From NCBI GenBank assembly GCA_025360045.1, contig JANYCY010000046.1:86197-150196 (forward strand): a stretch of 64,000 bases of DNA, given 5' to 3'. Both the position numbers and the translations under genes were made by a program. Shown piece by piece: positions 1 to 8,988 of the stretch. Source of the stretch: Janthinobacterium sp. Lineage in GTDB: Bacteria; Pseudomonadota; Gammaproteobacteria; Burkholderiales; Chitinibacteraceae. Below the pieces are notes generated by a model. That model saw only the letters and a program-made list of their open reading frames with translations. It ran no database searches and was not told the origin of the DNA. Within the stretch, counting starts at the first letter, position 1, and every line of letters starts with the position of its first letter.

Positions 1-201
1 TTGAAGCGATAAACGCACCAAGAAACCAACTCTTTATGGCTCCTTGTAAAAACTCTTTAAACTTACTGTTTTTCTCACCTTTGAATGCACTCGTTTTTCT
101 AACCAAAACAACAATATGGTTCGTATCGATACCACAAGTAGAGCAATTACATATTTCAGCGGTATGTTGCATCATGTTTTTCTTTGAATGCCATGTTAGG
201 C
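1..201. other. Left edge: degenerate or incomplete attC and unassigned DNA
   Basis: A core site GTTAGGC at 195-201 is preceded by the same GAATGCCAT that precedes the core of the 968-1057 attC, so an attC boundary lies here. I could not find a convincing partner core site to its left; TTCTAAC at 97-103 is the best candidate but the intervening stem does not pair well. No gene was recognised in 1-155. Confidence 0.4.
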
Positions 202-482
202 GTATTGCCGCTGCACAAAAAATAAATAAGCACGCCGAGAAAACAGTAATTAATCGTGGTCTGTCCCCAATGCTGCAATGCTGTTACATCATTTAAGCTA
301 AGGGTATTGGCAATCTTGAAGCCTTTCTCTGAATCTAAGCTAATAGAATATGATTCACGATCATTTAGGCTGAACGAATAGATATTTTGGTTTTCCTCTT
401 TGGCAAGTGGGTTAATTGCATTAAACCGTTGCTCTATTTGAGGTACAAAATGTTGATTTTTGGTTGCATCCTGCAAATTCAC
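156..482 (-). pseudogene. Cassette ORF, apparent N-terminal fragment of a DUF4238-like protein fused to a cassette tail
   Basis: The reading frame starts at GTG (480-482), 18 bp inside the cassette, and begins with a NQHFVPQ motif like the start of DUF4238-type proteins, which are normally two to three times longer. The first about 65 residues look like a real protein. The last about 40 residues come from DNA (about 181-230) that is shared with the ends of the two small membrane-ORF cassettes at 1041-1080 and 1830-1870, and they read straight through the attC core. I infer a deletion that joined the head of one cassette to the tail of another. Function of the remaining product is unknown; the family assignment rests only on the short N-terminal motif. 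Confidence 0.45.
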
Positions 483-500
483 ACCAAACTCTCCATTGGC

Positions 501-569
501 TTATAACGTTTGACATGAGAGGCTCGACCCGGCTTGCCGGGGCGAGTCCTCTCGATGGAAGGGTTAGGC
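501..569 (-). other. attC site (69 bp) of the DUF4260 cassette
   Basis: Core sites TTATAAC (501-507) and GTTAGGC (563-569) flank an imperfect palindrome with GAGAGGCTCGACCCGGC pairing against its partner GCCGGGGCGAGTCCTCTC. The TAA stop of the upstream gene overlaps the core, as is usual in cassettes. Confidence 0.85.
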
Positions 570-953
570 GTCGGATTTGGCACGCCCGATGCGACCTAGA
601 TGGGTGAACCCAAAGCCAATCGAGTACTTGAGCCCATAACCAAGTGCTCGATCCATGCCGATGTGAGCGCACCAAATGAGGCCGGCAGCTGCGAACTCGG
701 GCAGGCTGAACAAGGCGCCGATGACCAGAACCGAAACTGCCCCGACATACGAGTGCGTGGCGTTGTAGGTAACGGCTCCAGCCCGAGCGCCTGCGAGATA
801 ACCGAAGAACGCAAGATCTGGTGCGAGAAAGAACCAGGCGAATACGGACCAGCCGAGCCCGAACTTTGCATATGCGATGACAGCTGCGACGAGGACGAAA
901 GCCCCCTCGGCACGCAGCAAGAGTTTCACGCCGCCTGTAGCTGAACCGTGCAT
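564..953 (-). CDS. Integron cassette protein, DUF4260 family membrane protein
   Basis: The 129-residue product matches the DUF4260 pattern: LLRAEG near the N-terminus, a FLAPDLAFFGYL helix, the YNATHSY motif, and the C-terminal DRALGYGLKY followed by FTHLG. Four hydrophobic segments suggest a small integral membrane protein. Its activity is unknown. I chose ATG at 951-953 because AAGGA lies just upstream on the minus strand and because the in-frame extension upstream is only attC DNA. The gene fills its cassette, with the stop codon overlapping the attC core. DUF4260 genes are frequent integron cargo, which agrees with the setting. Confidence 0.85.
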   Translation of the reverse strand: MHGSATGGVKLLLRAEGAFVLVAAVIAYAKFGLGWSVFAWFFLAPDLAFFGYLAGARAGAVTYNATHSYVGAVSVLVIGALFSLPEFAAAGLIWCAHIGMDRALGYGLKYSIGFGFTHLGRIGRAKSDA

Positions 954-967
954 AGATTTCCTTCGAC

Positions 968-1057
968 GCCTAACGTCAAAATTAAGCAGCTGGCCTACGC
1001 TGCAATTGGATAAAAAGCCGCACGTTCCGGCCAGTCTGCTTGAATGCCATGTTAGGC
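968..1057 (-). other. attC site (90 bp), type shared with 1756-1845
   Basis: GCCTAAC (968-974) and GTTAGGC (1051-1057) enclose long pairing arms (AAGCAGCTGGCC against GGCCAGTCTGCTT). The site is close to identical with the attC at 1756-1845; both belong to copies of the same small-ORF cassette. Confidence 0.88.
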
Positions 1058-1084
1058 GAATTGCCGCTGCACAAGAAATAAAGC

Positions 1085-1255
1085 TCACGTTTTTCGTAAT
1101 GAAACAGCAATACGAAAAAAGAAAGCCACTAAAAATATAACCGACGAATTGTAGCGTGTTAATACGGAACTAAAGAAGAAAGCTGTAAAACAGAATAAAA
1201 ATATCAATATGATTGCAACACAAACTGCCACAACAACGCGCCAACTAAAAAACAA
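1085..1255 (-). CDS. Tiny two-helix membrane protein in a recurring integron cassette (copy A)
   Basis: This cassette (about 1058-1272) has no ATG-started gene, but one minus-strand frame is open from the attC core to a TGA at 1085-1087. Using the TTG at 1253-1255 gives 56 residues: a hydrophobic segment (residues about 7-28), a short polar turn with LTRYNSS, a second hydrophobic segment (about 39-48) and a basic tail RKT. ATT or CTG codons further upstream are alternative starts. No Shine-Dalgarno site is clear, so translation is unproven. The composition resembles small membrane toxins or regulators only in a general sense; I assign no function. A related, frame-shifted copy lies at 1934-2044. 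Confidence 0.45.
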   Translation of the reverse strand: MFFSWRVVVAVCVAIILIFLFCFTAFFFSSVLTRYNSSVIFLVAFFFRIAVSLRKT

Positions 1256-1271
1256 AACAATTGGCAGGGGT

Positions 1272-1334
1272 GCCTAACGTGGAGCTAAGGGGCTGCGCGC
1301 TTTTGCGCAGTCCCGCTTGAGCGCAGGGTTAGCA
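1272..1334 (-). other. attC site (63 bp)
   Basis: GCCTAAC (1272-1278) and GTTAGCA (1328-1334) flank a tight stem (GGGGCTGCGCGC, TTTT loop, GCGCAGTCCCGC). It belongs to the cassette carrying the 1338-1742 gene. Confidence 0.87.
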
Positions 1335-1337
1335 GTT

Positions 1338-1742
1338 TTAGATAGCATACTGCTCCATGTGCTCAAGAATGTGTTTGGGGATATTTGGCCAACTAAACAC
1401 ACAATTTTCATCCCATGATCTTGTGCCTGCCATACGCCCATCACTAAGCAGTTTATCTCGTAGGGCATCGTGCGGATAGATATACCATTTGCCATTTTGA
1501 TTGAACGCAATGTAGATGTCTTTTTCGCTGTATTTTTTGTCTATGGTGAGGCGACCTTTGAGTTGCACCTTAATGAAATTATTGCCATCTATGTGACAGG
1601 CGATGAAATCTGCGCCTTGCCAATCGTCGTTGAGCCACATGCAATTAAAACCGTAGTCTGCTAACTCGGCAGCCACCTTTTGGAAATTGAAATTTTCCTT
1701 TTGGCGTGAATTCAGTTGTTCATATTGGATGCGCTGGAACAT
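1338..1742 (-). CDS. Conserved hypothetical cassette protein
   Basis: The 134-residue soluble protein starts MFQRIQYEQLN and has a central segment (about residues 40-70) with WLNDDWQGADFIA, VQLKGR and LTIDKKY, then a stretch rich in aromatic residues (WYIYPHD) and a C-terminal W-P-x-I-P-K-H helix. I recognise this as a protein type common in gammaproteobacterial and betaproteobacterial accessory DNA, with no established function. The GADF...VQLKGR spacing is loosely like the core of a restriction-endonuclease-like fold (D, then Q/E-x-K), which is inference only. The gene occupies the whole cassette; the stop lies four bases from the attC core. Confidence 0.8.
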   Translation of the reverse strand: MFQRIQYEQLNSRQKENFNFQKVAAELADYGFNCMWLNDDWQGADFIACHIDGNNFIKVQLKGRLTIDKKYSEKDIYIAFNQNGKWYIYPHDALRDKLLSDGRMAGTRSWDENCVFSWPNIPKHILEHMEQYAI

Positions 1743-1755
1743 GGAGGACCTTGAC

Positions 1756-1845
1756 TGCTAACGTCAAAATTAAGCAGCTGGCCCACGCTGCATTTAAACA
1801 AAAAGCCGCACGTTCCGGCCAGTCTGCTTGAATGACATGTTAGGC
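1756..1845 (-). other. attC site (90 bp), type shared with 968-1057
   Basis: TGCTAAC (1756-1762) and GTTAGGC (1839-1845) flank the same arms as the 968-1057 site (AAGCAGCTGGCC and GGCCAGTCTGCTT), with only scattered differences in the loop. Confidence 0.88.
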
Positions 1846-1933
1846 GTATTACCGCTGCACAATAAATAAAACCCCGCTTTTCGTAGCAAACAACAAGACT
1901 AAATAAGTAAGCCACGAAAACGGAGCAAACGAA

Positions 1934-2044
1934 TTAAAAGCGTATTAATAAACAGCGTAAACAGAAAACTGCAAAGCAGAATAAAAATATCAATACGATT
2001 GCAACACAAACCGCCACCACAGCGTGCCAACTAAAAAATACAAT
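1934..2044 (-). pseudogene. Frame-shifted copy B of the two-helix membrane ORF cassette
   Basis: The minus strand from 2044 reads I-V-F-F-S-W-H and VCVAIVLIFLFCF, matching the first helix of copy A, then stops at TAA 1934-1936 after about 36 codons. The homologue of the second helix continues in another frame (MAYLFSLVV, from about 1915). The DNA of 1950-2040 and 1170-1258 is nearly identical. No normal start codon is present before the first helix. I read this as a decayed copy of the same cassette. Confidence 0.45.
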
Positions 2045-2057
2045 AATTGGTAGCTGT

Positions 2058-2123
2058 GCCTAACGTAGAAGTGAGCGGCCTGCGCGGCTTTTCGCGCAGG
2101 TCCGCTCGACTGCCGGGTTAGCC
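2058..2123 (-). other. attC site (66 bp) of the first cassette
   Basis: GCCTAAC (2058-2064) and GTTAGCC (2117-2123) flank the stem GAGCGGCCTGCGCG / CGCGCAGGTCCGCTC. The TAA of the cold-shock-domain gene (2118-2120) lies within the core. Confidence 0.88.
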
Positions 2124-2693
2124 GTTGCGGCGGGCCAAGACATTTAGGGGCAGCCTTACGAGTGCGGATAGCAACGGGCGATTCGCCAAGAATGCCGCGA
2201 TGGGTGGCGAGCAACGATAGTACAAGGAGATAAACGCTCTACCGATGGCACATACCTCCAGCGTTTCGTCACGGAAACGACGGAGAGCAATGACTTCAGG
2301 TGCATAGAAATCGCCATAAACTGCGGTAGCGATGAAGCAGCCAAACTTCTTGTATGTCCCGCCACAGAATGGGCAAACTGACTTTTGCGGCTCTCCATGG
2401 TAGGTGATTATTCTCGGAACCATCTTCTTCCCGCAATGGGGACAAGTGGCCCGATCATCCGAGTGCCGATTTGAGTTCGAGTGGCTCGGGGACAGCGCTT
2501 TTGACGTAATTGCAACAGCCGTAGCACGCGGCCCCTTCTTGCCTTGACCGGGCTCAAATGTCACTGCGTCGCCGTTGCTCGGAAGCTCGGCGCCCTTAAC
2601 CTCTCGGACGTTGAAGTAATAGTCTTGGCCATCATCTCCGACGATGTATCCGTAGCCTTTCTCGCCGGAAAACCATTTGATCTTTCCTTGCAT
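2118..2693 (-). CDS. Cold-shock domain / zinc-ribbon / CFI-box fusion protein, first integron cassette
   Basis: The 191-residue product has three parts. Residues 1-65 form a cold-shock (OB-fold) domain with GKIKWFSGEKGYGYI and a shortened second RNP-like motif (DYYFNV). Residues 84-110 carry CPHC and CPFC pairs, a likely zinc ribbon. From residue 119, CFIATAVYG followed by LRRFRDETL and a C-terminal hydrophobic helix matches the CFI-box-CTERM type domain. ATG at 2691-2693 is preferred over an upstream ATG because AAGGAG stands five bases ahead. Being the attI-proximal cassette it should be the best expressed. A nucleic-acid-binding protein anchored or sorted by its C-terminus is a reasonable inference; the true role is unknown. 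Confidence 0.85.
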   Translation of the reverse strand: MQGKIKWFSGEKGYGYIVGDDGQDYYFNVREVKGAELPSNGDAVTFEPGQGKKGPRATAVAITSKALSPSHSNSNRHSDDRATCPHCGKKMVPRIITYHGEPQKSVCPFCGGTYKKFGCFIATAVYGDFYAPEVIALRRFRDETLEVCAIGRAFISLYYRCSPPIAAFLANRPLLSALVRLPLNVLARRNG

Positions 2694-2715
2694 ATGCGCT
2701 CCTTGTAGATGCAAC

Positions 2716-2863
2716 GGCTAACAATATGTAGACACCCTAAAACGGCAGAAAAACCGCCATCTATGGTGTATAAAAACGCTTAGCCCCTTGAGATGCCTTG
2801 CTGGGCGCAGCCTGATGTATTTTATGCTGTTATACTACACCCGATTGAGCGGAGATTTCCACC
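2716..2863 (-). other. attI recombination region and integrase promoter region
   Basis: The 148 bp between the first cassette and intI hold the insertion core GTTAGCC (minus strand, 2716-2722), identical to the far core of the first attC. The integrase start has GGAG about ten bases ahead (2850). TATACT at 2831-2836 could be the integrase -10 element, but no good -35 matches. I did not find a clear LexA box (CTG-N10-CAG); CTG at 2827-2829 lacks the matching CAG. The cassette promoter Pc cannot be placed with confidence. Confidence 0.6.
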
Positions 2864-3829
2864 ATGTCCGTGCTGTTGAATCAGGTTCGCGATCGATTGC
2901 GTACATTGCATTACAGTTTGCGTACCGAGCAGGCTTATCTGGATTGGATTAAGCGCTATATCCGTCATCATCAGTTGCGTCATCCACAAGAAATGGGGCA
3001 AAGCGAGATCGAGGCTTTCTTAACGCACTTGGCGGTCAATAGGCAGGTGTCTGCATCGACTCAGAATCAGGCCAAGTCAGCCCTGCTGTTTCTTTATCGT
3101 GAAGTGCTGCAAATTGACTTGCCCTGGCTAAAAGACGTGGTGAGCGCTAAGGCTAGCCAGCGCCTGCCGGTGGTATTAACGCCGAACGAGGTGCAGCAAA
3201 TTTTGGCGCAACTGGATGGGGTGTGGTCGCTGGTGGGTCAGCTATTATATGGCACGGGTTTGCGGCTATTAGAGGGCTTACGTTTACGTGTTAAGGATGT
3301 TGATTTTGCCCAGCATGAAATTGTGGTGCGCTCGGGCAAGGGCGATAAAGACCGCGTGACCATGCTACCCGCGAACATTGCCACCGCATTACAAGCACAA
3401 ATTGCTGATGCAAAAGCACGGCATGACGCCGATTTAGCGCAAGGCTGGGGCGAGGTTTATCTGCCGTTCGCCCTCGCGCAAAAATACCCGAATGCCAATC
3501 GGGAGTGGGCTTGGCAATATATTTTCCCTTCGGCACAGCGCAGTGCTGATCCGCGCTCGGGGCTGATACGGCGGCATCATCTGGATGAAAAGGGTATGCA
3601 ACGCGCCATGAAACAGGCGCTGCATGCTACGCGCATCCCCAAGCTGGCTACACCGCATACATTACGTCATTCTTTTGCTACCCATTTATTAGAGGCGGGT
3701 TACGACATTCGCACCGTGCAGGAGCTGTTGGGGCACAGCGATGTGCGCACCACCATGATTTACACGCATGTTTTAAATCGTGGCGGTTTAGGTGTGCAAA
3801 GCCCGCTGGATCGGTACGGAGTTGCTTAA
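2864..3829 (+). CDS. intI: Integron integrase (tyrosine recombinase, IntI family)
   Basis: This 321-residue tyrosine recombinase catalyses attI x attC recombination. The N-terminal SAM-like DNA-binding domain covers about residues 1-90; the catalytic domain carries R134 (GTGLRLLEG), K159 (GKGDKDR), H265/R268 (PHTLRHS), H291 (LGHSDV) and Tyr300 (MIYTHV). The insertion between the K and HxxR motifs (about residues 190-240, with [12 protein letters not shown] and WQYIFPS) is the hallmark that separates IntI from XerC/XerD. The length is normal and no motif is missing, so the enzyme looks active. It points away from the array, as expected. The start ATG at 2864 follows GGAG. Confidence 0.96.
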   Translation: MSVLLNQVRDRLRTLHYSLRTEQAYLDWIKRYIRHHQLRHPQEMGQSEIEAFLTHLAVNRQVSASTQNQAKSALLFLYREVLQIDLPWLKDVVSAKASQRLPVVLTPNEVQQILAQLDGVWSLVGQLLYGTGLRLLEGLRLRVKDVDFAQHEIVVRSGKGDKDRVTMLPANIATALQAQIADAKARHDADLAQGWGEVYLPFALAQKYPNANREWAWQYIFPSAQRSADPRSGLIRRHHLDEKGMQRAMKQALHATRIPKLATPHTLRHSFATHLLEAGYDIRTVQELLGHSDVRTTMIYTHVLNRGGLGVQSPLDRYGVA

Positions 3830-4152
3830 GAGAAAGGGGGGGTAATCAATCCTATCAACTTAATGATCTGCATTAGCTGGTAATGACAAGCATCGAATCA
3901 TCGTAGGGCGGGTGCAAACAGTGTATTTATTGGCATCACACGCGGCTTGCACCCGCCCTACGAAAAGCACGGGGCTTAAGTTGATAGGATTAGCAACATG
4001 GTAGCCCGGTATTGGCAGGCAAAAAAAGACGGCTTAACGATAAGAGGGTGTGGCCTCAGTATCATTAACCCGCCTTGCTGCCATTAATAGAATGGCTTTA
4101 TATCTTCAGCAGGTGTGGCTTTATATCATCAGCAAGTGTGGCTTTAATATAA
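3830..4152. other. Intergenic region with a hairpin repeat and short tandem repeats
   Basis: No gene is seen. The region holds copy A of the dispersed GTAGGGCGGGTGCAA repeat (3847-3991) and, at its right end, tandem copies of the last bases of phaB (4094-4163). The remainder (3992-4093) is unassigned. Confidence 0.7.
3847..3991. repeat. Dispersed GTAGGGCGGGTGCAA repeat, copy A (long form)
   Basis: Arms GTAGGGCGGGTGCAA (3903-3917) and TTGCACCCGCCCTAC face each other across about 30 bp. An outer inverted pair AATCCTATCAACTTAA / TTAAGTTGATAGGATT (3847-3862 and 3976-3991) bounds the unit, giving a MITE-like structure of about 145 bp. Confidence 0.8.
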
Positions 4153-4163
4153 TCAGCAAGTGT
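4094..4163. repeat. Three tandem 23-24 bp units at the 3' end of phaB
   Basis: Three units of the form GGCTTTATATCATCAGCAAGTGT stand head to tail. The rightmost includes the last two codons and the stop of phaB; the other two lie downstream of the gene. They look like slipped or recombined duplications of the gene end. Confidence 0.75.
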
Positions 4164-4887
4164 GCTGACCACCATTAATGGCGATATTTGCGCCGGTCAT
4201 AAAGCCAGATAAATCAGAAGCAAGGTAGCTGACTAAGCCCGCGATTTCTTCTGGTGTGCCAAGGCGGTTTACAGGAATGCCGGCAATAATCTTGTTGCGT
4301 ACGTCTTCGGGTACGGCCATGACCATTTCGGTGGCGATATAGCCCGGTGAAATGGTATTAACAGTCACGCCTTTTTTTGCAACTTCTTGCGCCAAAGCCA
4401 TACTAAAGCCGTGTACGCCTGCTTTTGCGGCCGAGTAGTTGGTTTGGCCAAACTGGCCTTTTTGCCCATTAATCGATGAGATATTAATGACACGGCCCCA
4501 GTTGCGCTCAACCATGGCGTCTAAGAATTGCTTAGATACATTAAATAGCGAGTTCAGATTGGTGCTAATCACGCTTTCCCAGTCAAGCTGCCCCATGCGC
4601 TTGAACGTCGCGTCGCGGGTAATACCCGCGTTATTTACCAAGACATCAACAGGGCCGATTTCTTCGTTGATTTTTTCAGCCATGCGCACGCAAGCGTCAA
4701 AATCAGTCACATCACACTCATATGCGCTAAAGAGATAGCCGGATGCTTTCATGTCTGCAAGCCATTGCAGCTCACGGCCCGCCTTGGAGTAAGTTGCTAC
4801 AACATTAAAGCCGCTATCTGCGAGTGCTTTGCAAATAGCAGAACCGATACCACCCATGCCGCCGGTGACCAGTGCGATTTTCTTCAT
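4153..4887 (-). CDS. phaB: Acetoacetyl-CoA reductase (NADPH), PHB synthesis
   Basis: This 244-residue short-chain dehydrogenase reduces acetoacetyl-CoA to (R)-3-hydroxybutyryl-CoA, the monomer for polyhydroxybutyrate. The Rossmann motif TGGMGGIG is at residues 8-15, NNAG at 85-88, and the catalytic set is N110, S138, Y151 and K155. The INGQKGQFGQTNYSAAK stretch and the PGYIATEMVMAVPE loop are characteristic of PhaB rather than FabG. The C-terminus reads NGGQHTC, whereas PhaB proteins usually end NGGxHM; the altered end coincides with the tandem repeat at 4094-4163. phaC and phaA are not next to it, but phaP and phaR lie at 44.6-46.1 kb. ATG at 4887 is preceded by GGAAAAATCT. Confidence 0.93.
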   Translation of the reverse strand: MKKIALVTGGMGGIGSAICKALADSGFNVVATYSKAGRELQWLADMKASGYLFSAYECDVTDFDACVRMAEKINEEIGPVDVLVNNAGITRDATFKRMGQLDWESVISTNLNSLFNVSKQFLDAMVERNWGRVINISSINGQKGQFGQTNYSAAKAGVHGFSMALAQEVAKKGVTVNTISPGYIATEMVMAVPEDVRNKIIAGIPVNRLGTPEEIAGLVSYLASDLSGFMTGANIAINGGQHTC

Positions 4888-5209
4888 AGATTTTTCCTTT
4901 CTTTGCTTGTGTGTGTGATTGCGTAAAACCCGTTAAAAATCTTACATTGTTTGTATGTATAAGCAAAGCATGTTTTTGCGTAAGGTATGTGTGAATTTTA
5001 TTACTAGTTATTAGTAGGTATAAAAGCAAGACTGTGCTGCATAAGCATTTGTATTTTATGAATATATCATTAAGCTGTTTTTGTACTGGTCTAGTGGTGT
5101 GAATGTTTAGCTAAATTTTAATGTCTTAATCGATTTGCAAGTTTTATTGTAATATTTTGAAATTTATTGGCGTAATATTGCGCTGCACAAAATAAAGAAG
5201 GGGCTTGTT
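4888..5209. other. AT-rich divergent intergenic region
   Basis: The 322 bp between two divergent SDR genes are AT-rich and carry no ORF worth reporting. They must hold promoters for both genes, but I could not single out a convincing -35/-10 pair. Confidence 0.5.
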
Positions 5210-6073
5210 GTGGCTGTTGGCGTGATCTTAATGAGTGGTTGTTCGAGTGGAATTGGCTATGTCACCGCGCATGGGCTTAAAGCAAAAGGGTGGCGTGTTT
5301 TTGCAACAGCTCGTGCGTTTGCTGATGTAGAGCAGCTTAAAAATGAAGGTTTTGAAGCTTTGCAGTTGGATGTGGCCGATTCGGAGTCGATTCAAGCCTG
5401 TGTCGCCGCGTTGCTCAACAAAACCGGTGGACGCATAGATGCACTATTTAATAATGCAGGTTTTGCTGTGCCCGGTGCGGTGGAGGATTTAAGCCGAGAA
5501 GCGATGCGCCATCAGTTTGAAACCAATGTATTTGGTGCTATCGAGCTGACCAATGCTGTTTTGCCCATTATGCGAAAGCAGGGGCATGGGCGAGTGATCT
5601 TTAATGGCTCGGTGCTAGGATTTGCAGCCATGCCTTATCGCGGTGCTTATAATGCAAGTAAGTTTGCGTTAGAGGGATTTGCAGATACGCTGCGCCAAGA
5701 AATGATGGGGAGCAATATTCATACGATTCTTTTGCAGCCCGGCCCTATTGCCAGCCGCTTTCGGGCCAATGCACAGCAGCAATTTATGCGTTGGATTTCT
5801 GCAGAACATAGCTTTCATCAGCCTTCTTATATTGCGATGCAAGCGCGGCTAGCTAAGATTGGCCCTGCTGCGCCATTTACTCTGCCCGCAGAGGCTGTAC
5901 TGGCTGTTGTATTAAAAGCACTGACGGTTCGCCGCCCATCTGCTCGCTACCAAATAACCACCCCAACAAAAGTGTTCTGGCTGCTTAAAAAAATCTTACC
6001 AACCCGTGTACTGGATTATATTTTGTTAAAAGCATCGGGTGATGAGCCCGGATACAGCTATGGGCGAGAATAA
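5210..6073 (+). CDS. Short-chain dehydrogenase/reductase, classical type
   Basis: The 287-residue protein is a classical SDR with SGCSSGIG at residues 9-16, NNAG at 81-84, S134, and the catalytic Y147-N-A-S-K151 motif. The long C-terminal extension after residue 200 (HQPSYIAMQARLAK ... PSARYQITTPTKVF) is typical of the 17-beta-hydroxysteroid dehydrogenase-like / retinol dehydrogenase-like subgroup found as YbbO-type or unnamed SDRs in bacteria. The substrate cannot be told from sequence. The start is GTG, with an AAGAAGGGG purine run upstream. It is a single gene diverging from phaB, which does not by itself tie it to PHB metabolism. Confidence 0.85.
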   Translation: MAVGVILMSGCSSGIGYVTAHGLKAKGWRVFATARAFADVEQLKNEGFEALQLDVADSESIQACVAALLNKTGGRIDALFNNAGFAVPGAVEDLSREAMRHQFETNVFGAIELTNAVLPIMRKQGHGRVIFNGSVLGFAAMPYRGAYNASKFALEGFADTLRQEMMGSNIHTILLQPGPIASRFRANAQQQFMRWISAEHSFHQPSYIAMQARLAKIGPAAPFTLPAEAVLAVVLKALTVRRPSARYQITTPTKVFWLLKKILPTRVLDYILLKASGDEPGYSYGRE

Positions 6074-6238
6074 ATGGCTGGTTATTTCTACCCTTGATTT
6101 TTAATTTTCAGCACCAAAAGACTATTAATAGCTGCGAATAGCTTGTTTTTGCCGTGTTTAATGCTTAGTCAACCCTGTTTGGAGAGAAGAATGAATCTTT
6201 TTTTTGCTGGACGCACAAAGTCGCTCGCTTGTCGAGAA

Positions 6239-7947
<1,709 letters not shown>

Positions 7948-7949
7948 TT

Positions 7950-8115
7950 AGGGATCAGGGATCAGGGGTCAGGGGTCAGTAAAGTCTGATGCTTGGTGGT
8001 TCTGAATTGAATGCTTGCCCATGAGAAAATCGTCATCCCCGCCTACGTGGGAATGACGATTTTCCAAAGATTTAGAATTGTTACCTGCTGCCGGACTCCT
8101 GATACCTAATACCAA
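7950..8115. repeat. GGGATCA tandem repeats with a central CGTCATCCCCGCC hairpin
   Basis: Short direct repeats of GGGATCA/GGGGTCA (7950-7979) are loosely mirrored by CTCCTGATACCTAATACC near 8096-8113. Between them lies a strong hairpin (about 8024-8062): GAAAATCGTCATCCCC pairs with GGGAATGACGATTTTC. The hairpin is a common intergenic repeat type and may end pyrG transcription. Confidence 0.6.
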
Positions 8116-8126
8116 GAGAGCGAAAA

Positions 8127-8966
8127 ATGAAATTATGTGGTTTTGAAGTCGGTATCGATCAACCTTTCTTTTTGATCGCCGGCACTTGCGTGATTGAAAG
8201 CGAGCAAATGGCGCTGGATACCGCAGGCCAATTAAAAGAAATGACCGATGCATTGGGCATTCCTTTTATCTACAAATCAAGCTTTGATAAAGCTAATCGC
8301 AGCTCCGGCAAATCATTCCGTGGTTTAGGAATTGATGAAGGCCTGCGCATTTTATCTGAAGTTAAAAAACAAATTGGTGTACCGGTGATTACCGATGTGC
8401 ATACCGAAGCCGAAGCGCCGATTGTGGCCAGCGTGGTCGATGTATTGCAAACCCCCGCTTTTTTAGCGCGCCAAACTGATTTTATTCACGCCGTTTGTGC
8501 CACGGGTAAGCCGGTTAATATCAAGAAAGGCCAATTTATGGCCCCCGGCGATATGGTGAATGTAATTAATAAGGCGCGCGATGCTAATGGCGGGCTGGAT
8601 AATCTAATGGTCTGTGAGCGCGGTGCATCATTTGGCTACAACACCTTGATTAGCGATATGCGTGGCTTAGCCATCATGCGCGAAACGGGTTGCCCAATTG
8701 TGTTTGATGCAACGCACTCGGTGCAACAGCCGGGCGGTCAAGGCGATCGTTCAGGTGGTCAGCGTGAATTTGTGCCGGTGTTGGCGCGTGCGGCAGTGGC
8801 GGCAGGGATTTCCGGCTTGTTTATGGAAACCCACCCAGATCCATCTAAAGCGCTTTCTGATGGCCCAAATGCTTGGCCTTTAGCTCGCATGAAAGAACTA
8901 CTCATTGTGTTGAAAGACCTTGATCGCGCAGTAAAAGGGCATCCTTTTATAGAGCATAGTTTGTAA
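8127..8966 (+). CDS. kdsA: 3-deoxy-D-manno-octulosonate 8-phosphate synthase
   Basis: KdsA condenses phosphoenolpyruvate with arabinose 5-phosphate to form KDO-8-phosphate for lipopolysaccharide core synthesis. The 279-residue protein has the family markers [11 protein letters not shown] near the start, [53 protein letters not shown] and [11 protein letters not shown], in the normal order for the alpha/beta barrel. The C-terminal half has no obvious metal Cys at the start motif beyond GTC, so metal dependence is not judged. AAGAGAG stands ahead of ATG 8127. Two extra copies of its 3' end follow (8989-9201). Confidence 0.96.
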   Translation: MKLCGFEVGIDQPFFLIAGTCVIESEQMALDTAGQLKEMTDALGIPFIYKSSFDKANRSSGKSFRGLGIDEGLRILSEVKKQIGVPVITDVHTEAEAPIVASVVDVLQTPAFLARQTDFIHAVCATGKPVNIKKGQFMAPGDMVNVINKARDANGGLDNLMVCERGASFGYNTLISDMRGLAIMRETGCPIVFDATHSVQQPGGQGDRSGGQREFVPVLARAAVAAGISGLFMETHPDPSKALSDGPNAWPLARMKELLIVLKDLDRAVKGHPFIEHSL

Positions 8967-8988
8967 TATTGCTTGTTGATGACCAAGT

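Larger units (their letters stand above)
195..3829. mobile_element. Chromosomal integron: integrase, attI and leftward cassette array
   Basis: An integron integrase gene reads rightward from 2864. To its left, minus-strand ORFs are separated by 63-90 bp imperfect palindromes that begin and end with GCCTAAC/GTTAGGC-type core sites. This divergent arrangement of integrase and cassettes is the classic integron layout. Five complete attC sites can be bounded (501-569, 968-1057, 1272-1334, 1756-1845, 2058-2123) and a sixth half-site lies at 195-201. The array probably continues left of the window. The attC sites differ in length and loop sequence, so this is a mixed array rather than a Vibrio-type superintegron with one attC family, except for the two near-identical 90-bp sites. 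Confidence 0.92.

Noticed and set aside
564..1088. Longer form of the DUF4260 protein starting at 1088
   Set aside because: The added 45 residues are encoded by the attC and the neighbouring cassette; ATG 953 has its own ribosome binding site.
2827..2845. Possible LexA box in the intI promoter
   Set aside because: CTG is followed by an AT-containing spacer but no CAG at the right distance, so it does not meet the CTG-N10-CAG rule.
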